NCBI GenBank assembly: GCA_003228395.1
Contig: QIDJ01000295.1
Location: 1-5,976 of the forward strand
Origin: Flammeovirgaceae bacterium
GTDB lineage: Bacteria > Bacteroidota > Bacteroidia > Cytophagales > Cyclobacteriaceae
Length of the DNA stretch: 5,976 bases
Direction: 5' to 3'
Shown here: positions 5,564 through 5,976 of the stretch, piece by piece
How positions within the stretch are numbered: the stretch's first letter is position 1
How the letters are laid out: every line of letters begins with the position of its first letter
Notes under the pieces: generated by a model
What the model saw: only the letters and a program-made list of their open reading frames with translations
Told to the model about the DNA's origin: nothing
Database searches by the model: none
Program-made: the position numbers and the translations under genes

Positions 5564-5976
5564 ATGGCTGGAATATATCTTTTATTAGGTAGTAACAAAG
5601 GGGATAAAAGGCAACAACTCTCCGTTGCCCTAAACCTGATTGTGAAAAATATTGGTGCGGTGCGCAATAAATCAAGTATTTACCTTACACAGGCTTGGGG
5701 TAATACCCGGCAACCTGAATTTTTGAACCAGGTTGTGGAAATCGAATATAGCGGTACGGCCGGCAGTCTGCTTGATGCCATTCTCAGCATTGAGGTGTAT
5801 ATGGGCCGGATAAGGGATGAAATATGGGGGTCCAGGGTCATTGATATCGATATATTATATTTCCAGGATACGAAAGTCCGTTCAGAAAAACTGATCATTC
5901 CGCATCCTGAAATTGCAAACAGAAGGTTTACCCTTGAGCCATTGGTTGAAATAGCGCCTCATTTCATACACCCGTT
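5564..5976 (+). CDS. folK: HPPK, 2-amino-4-hydroxy-6-hydroxymethyldihydropteridine diphosphokinase (3' end missing)
   Basis: An ATG at 5564 opens 137 codons that run off the right edge; HPPK is usually about 160 residues, so most of the protein is present. It transfers pyrophosphate from ATP to 6-hydroxymethyl-7,8-dihydropterin, the step before dihydropteroate synthase in folate synthesis, in the cytoplasm. Visible family motifs are YLLLGSNKGD (5-14), FLNQVVEI (53-60), the core MGRIRDEIWGSRVIDIDIL (80-98) and IPHPEIANRRFTLEPLVEIAP (from 112). D94 and D96 match the two magnesium-binding aspartates, and R82, R84, W88 and R91 match the conserved arginines and tryptophan of the E. coli enzyme. 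The usual proline of WGPR is serine here (S90), a mild change. The protein starts immediately before the first strand, so the start is good despite no Shine-Dalgarno. It is divergent from sppA. Confidence 0.93.
   Translation, partial: MAGIYLLLGSNKGDKRQQLSVALNLIVKNIGAVRNKSSIYLTQAWGNTRQPEFLNQVVEIEYSGTAGSLLDAILSIEVYMGRIRDEIWGSRVIDIDILYFQDTKVRSEKLIIPHPEIANRRFTLEPLVEIAPHFIHP

Noticed and set aside
5680..5898. 72-codon minus-strand frame opposite folK
   Set aside because: It lies wholly inside folK, which has clear family motifs on the plus strand.

Overview
The window looks like an ordinary chromosomal segment from a member of the Bacteroidota or a close relative. Three observations point that way. 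The main genes start after A/T-rich leaders without a Shine-Dalgarno sequence. TAnnTTTG-type promoter boxes lie in two intergenic gaps. sppA and folK sit divergently side by side, which I recall as a common arrangement in this phylum. This assignment is inference, because no rRNA or marker gene is present.

Layout from left to right: (1) 1-217, minus strand: the start of a short HicB-type antitoxin-like ORF. Its second half no longer looks like HicB and runs through a 49-nt attC-like hairpin before leaving the window. (2) 218-444: a short divergent intergenic gap with a 17-bp dyad. (3) 445-1710, plus: cinA, a two-domain nucleotide-salvage enzyme. (4) 1711-1949: a gap packed with stem-loops and a probable terminator. 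(5) 1950-3278, plus: a lipoylated E2 acyltransferase of a 2-oxo acid dehydrogenase complex, followed by a strong intrinsic terminator. (6) 3341-3698: a convergent gap with no gene but many repeats (10-bp iterated AT-rich units, then a mosaic of palindromes). (7) 3699-5447, minus: sppA, a membrane-anchored signal peptide peptidase. (8) 5448-5563: a divergent promoter region. (9) 5564-5976, plus: folK of the folate pathway, cut by the window edge.

The four well-recognised genes are housekeeping genes and do not form one pathway. cinA repairs or recycles pyridine nucleotides, the E2 feeds acyl-CoA into central metabolism, sppA clears membrane peptides, and folK makes a folate precursor. cinA and the E2 gene run in the same direction but are separated by 239 nt with terminator-like structure, so they are probably separate transcripts.

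I found no defence island, CRISPR array, tRNA, rRNA or intact mobile element, and no convincing new multi-gene system. The least ordinary parts are the left edge (a damaged or chimeric HicB ORF joined to an attC-like palindrome) and the repeat-rich convergent gap around 3380-3665.
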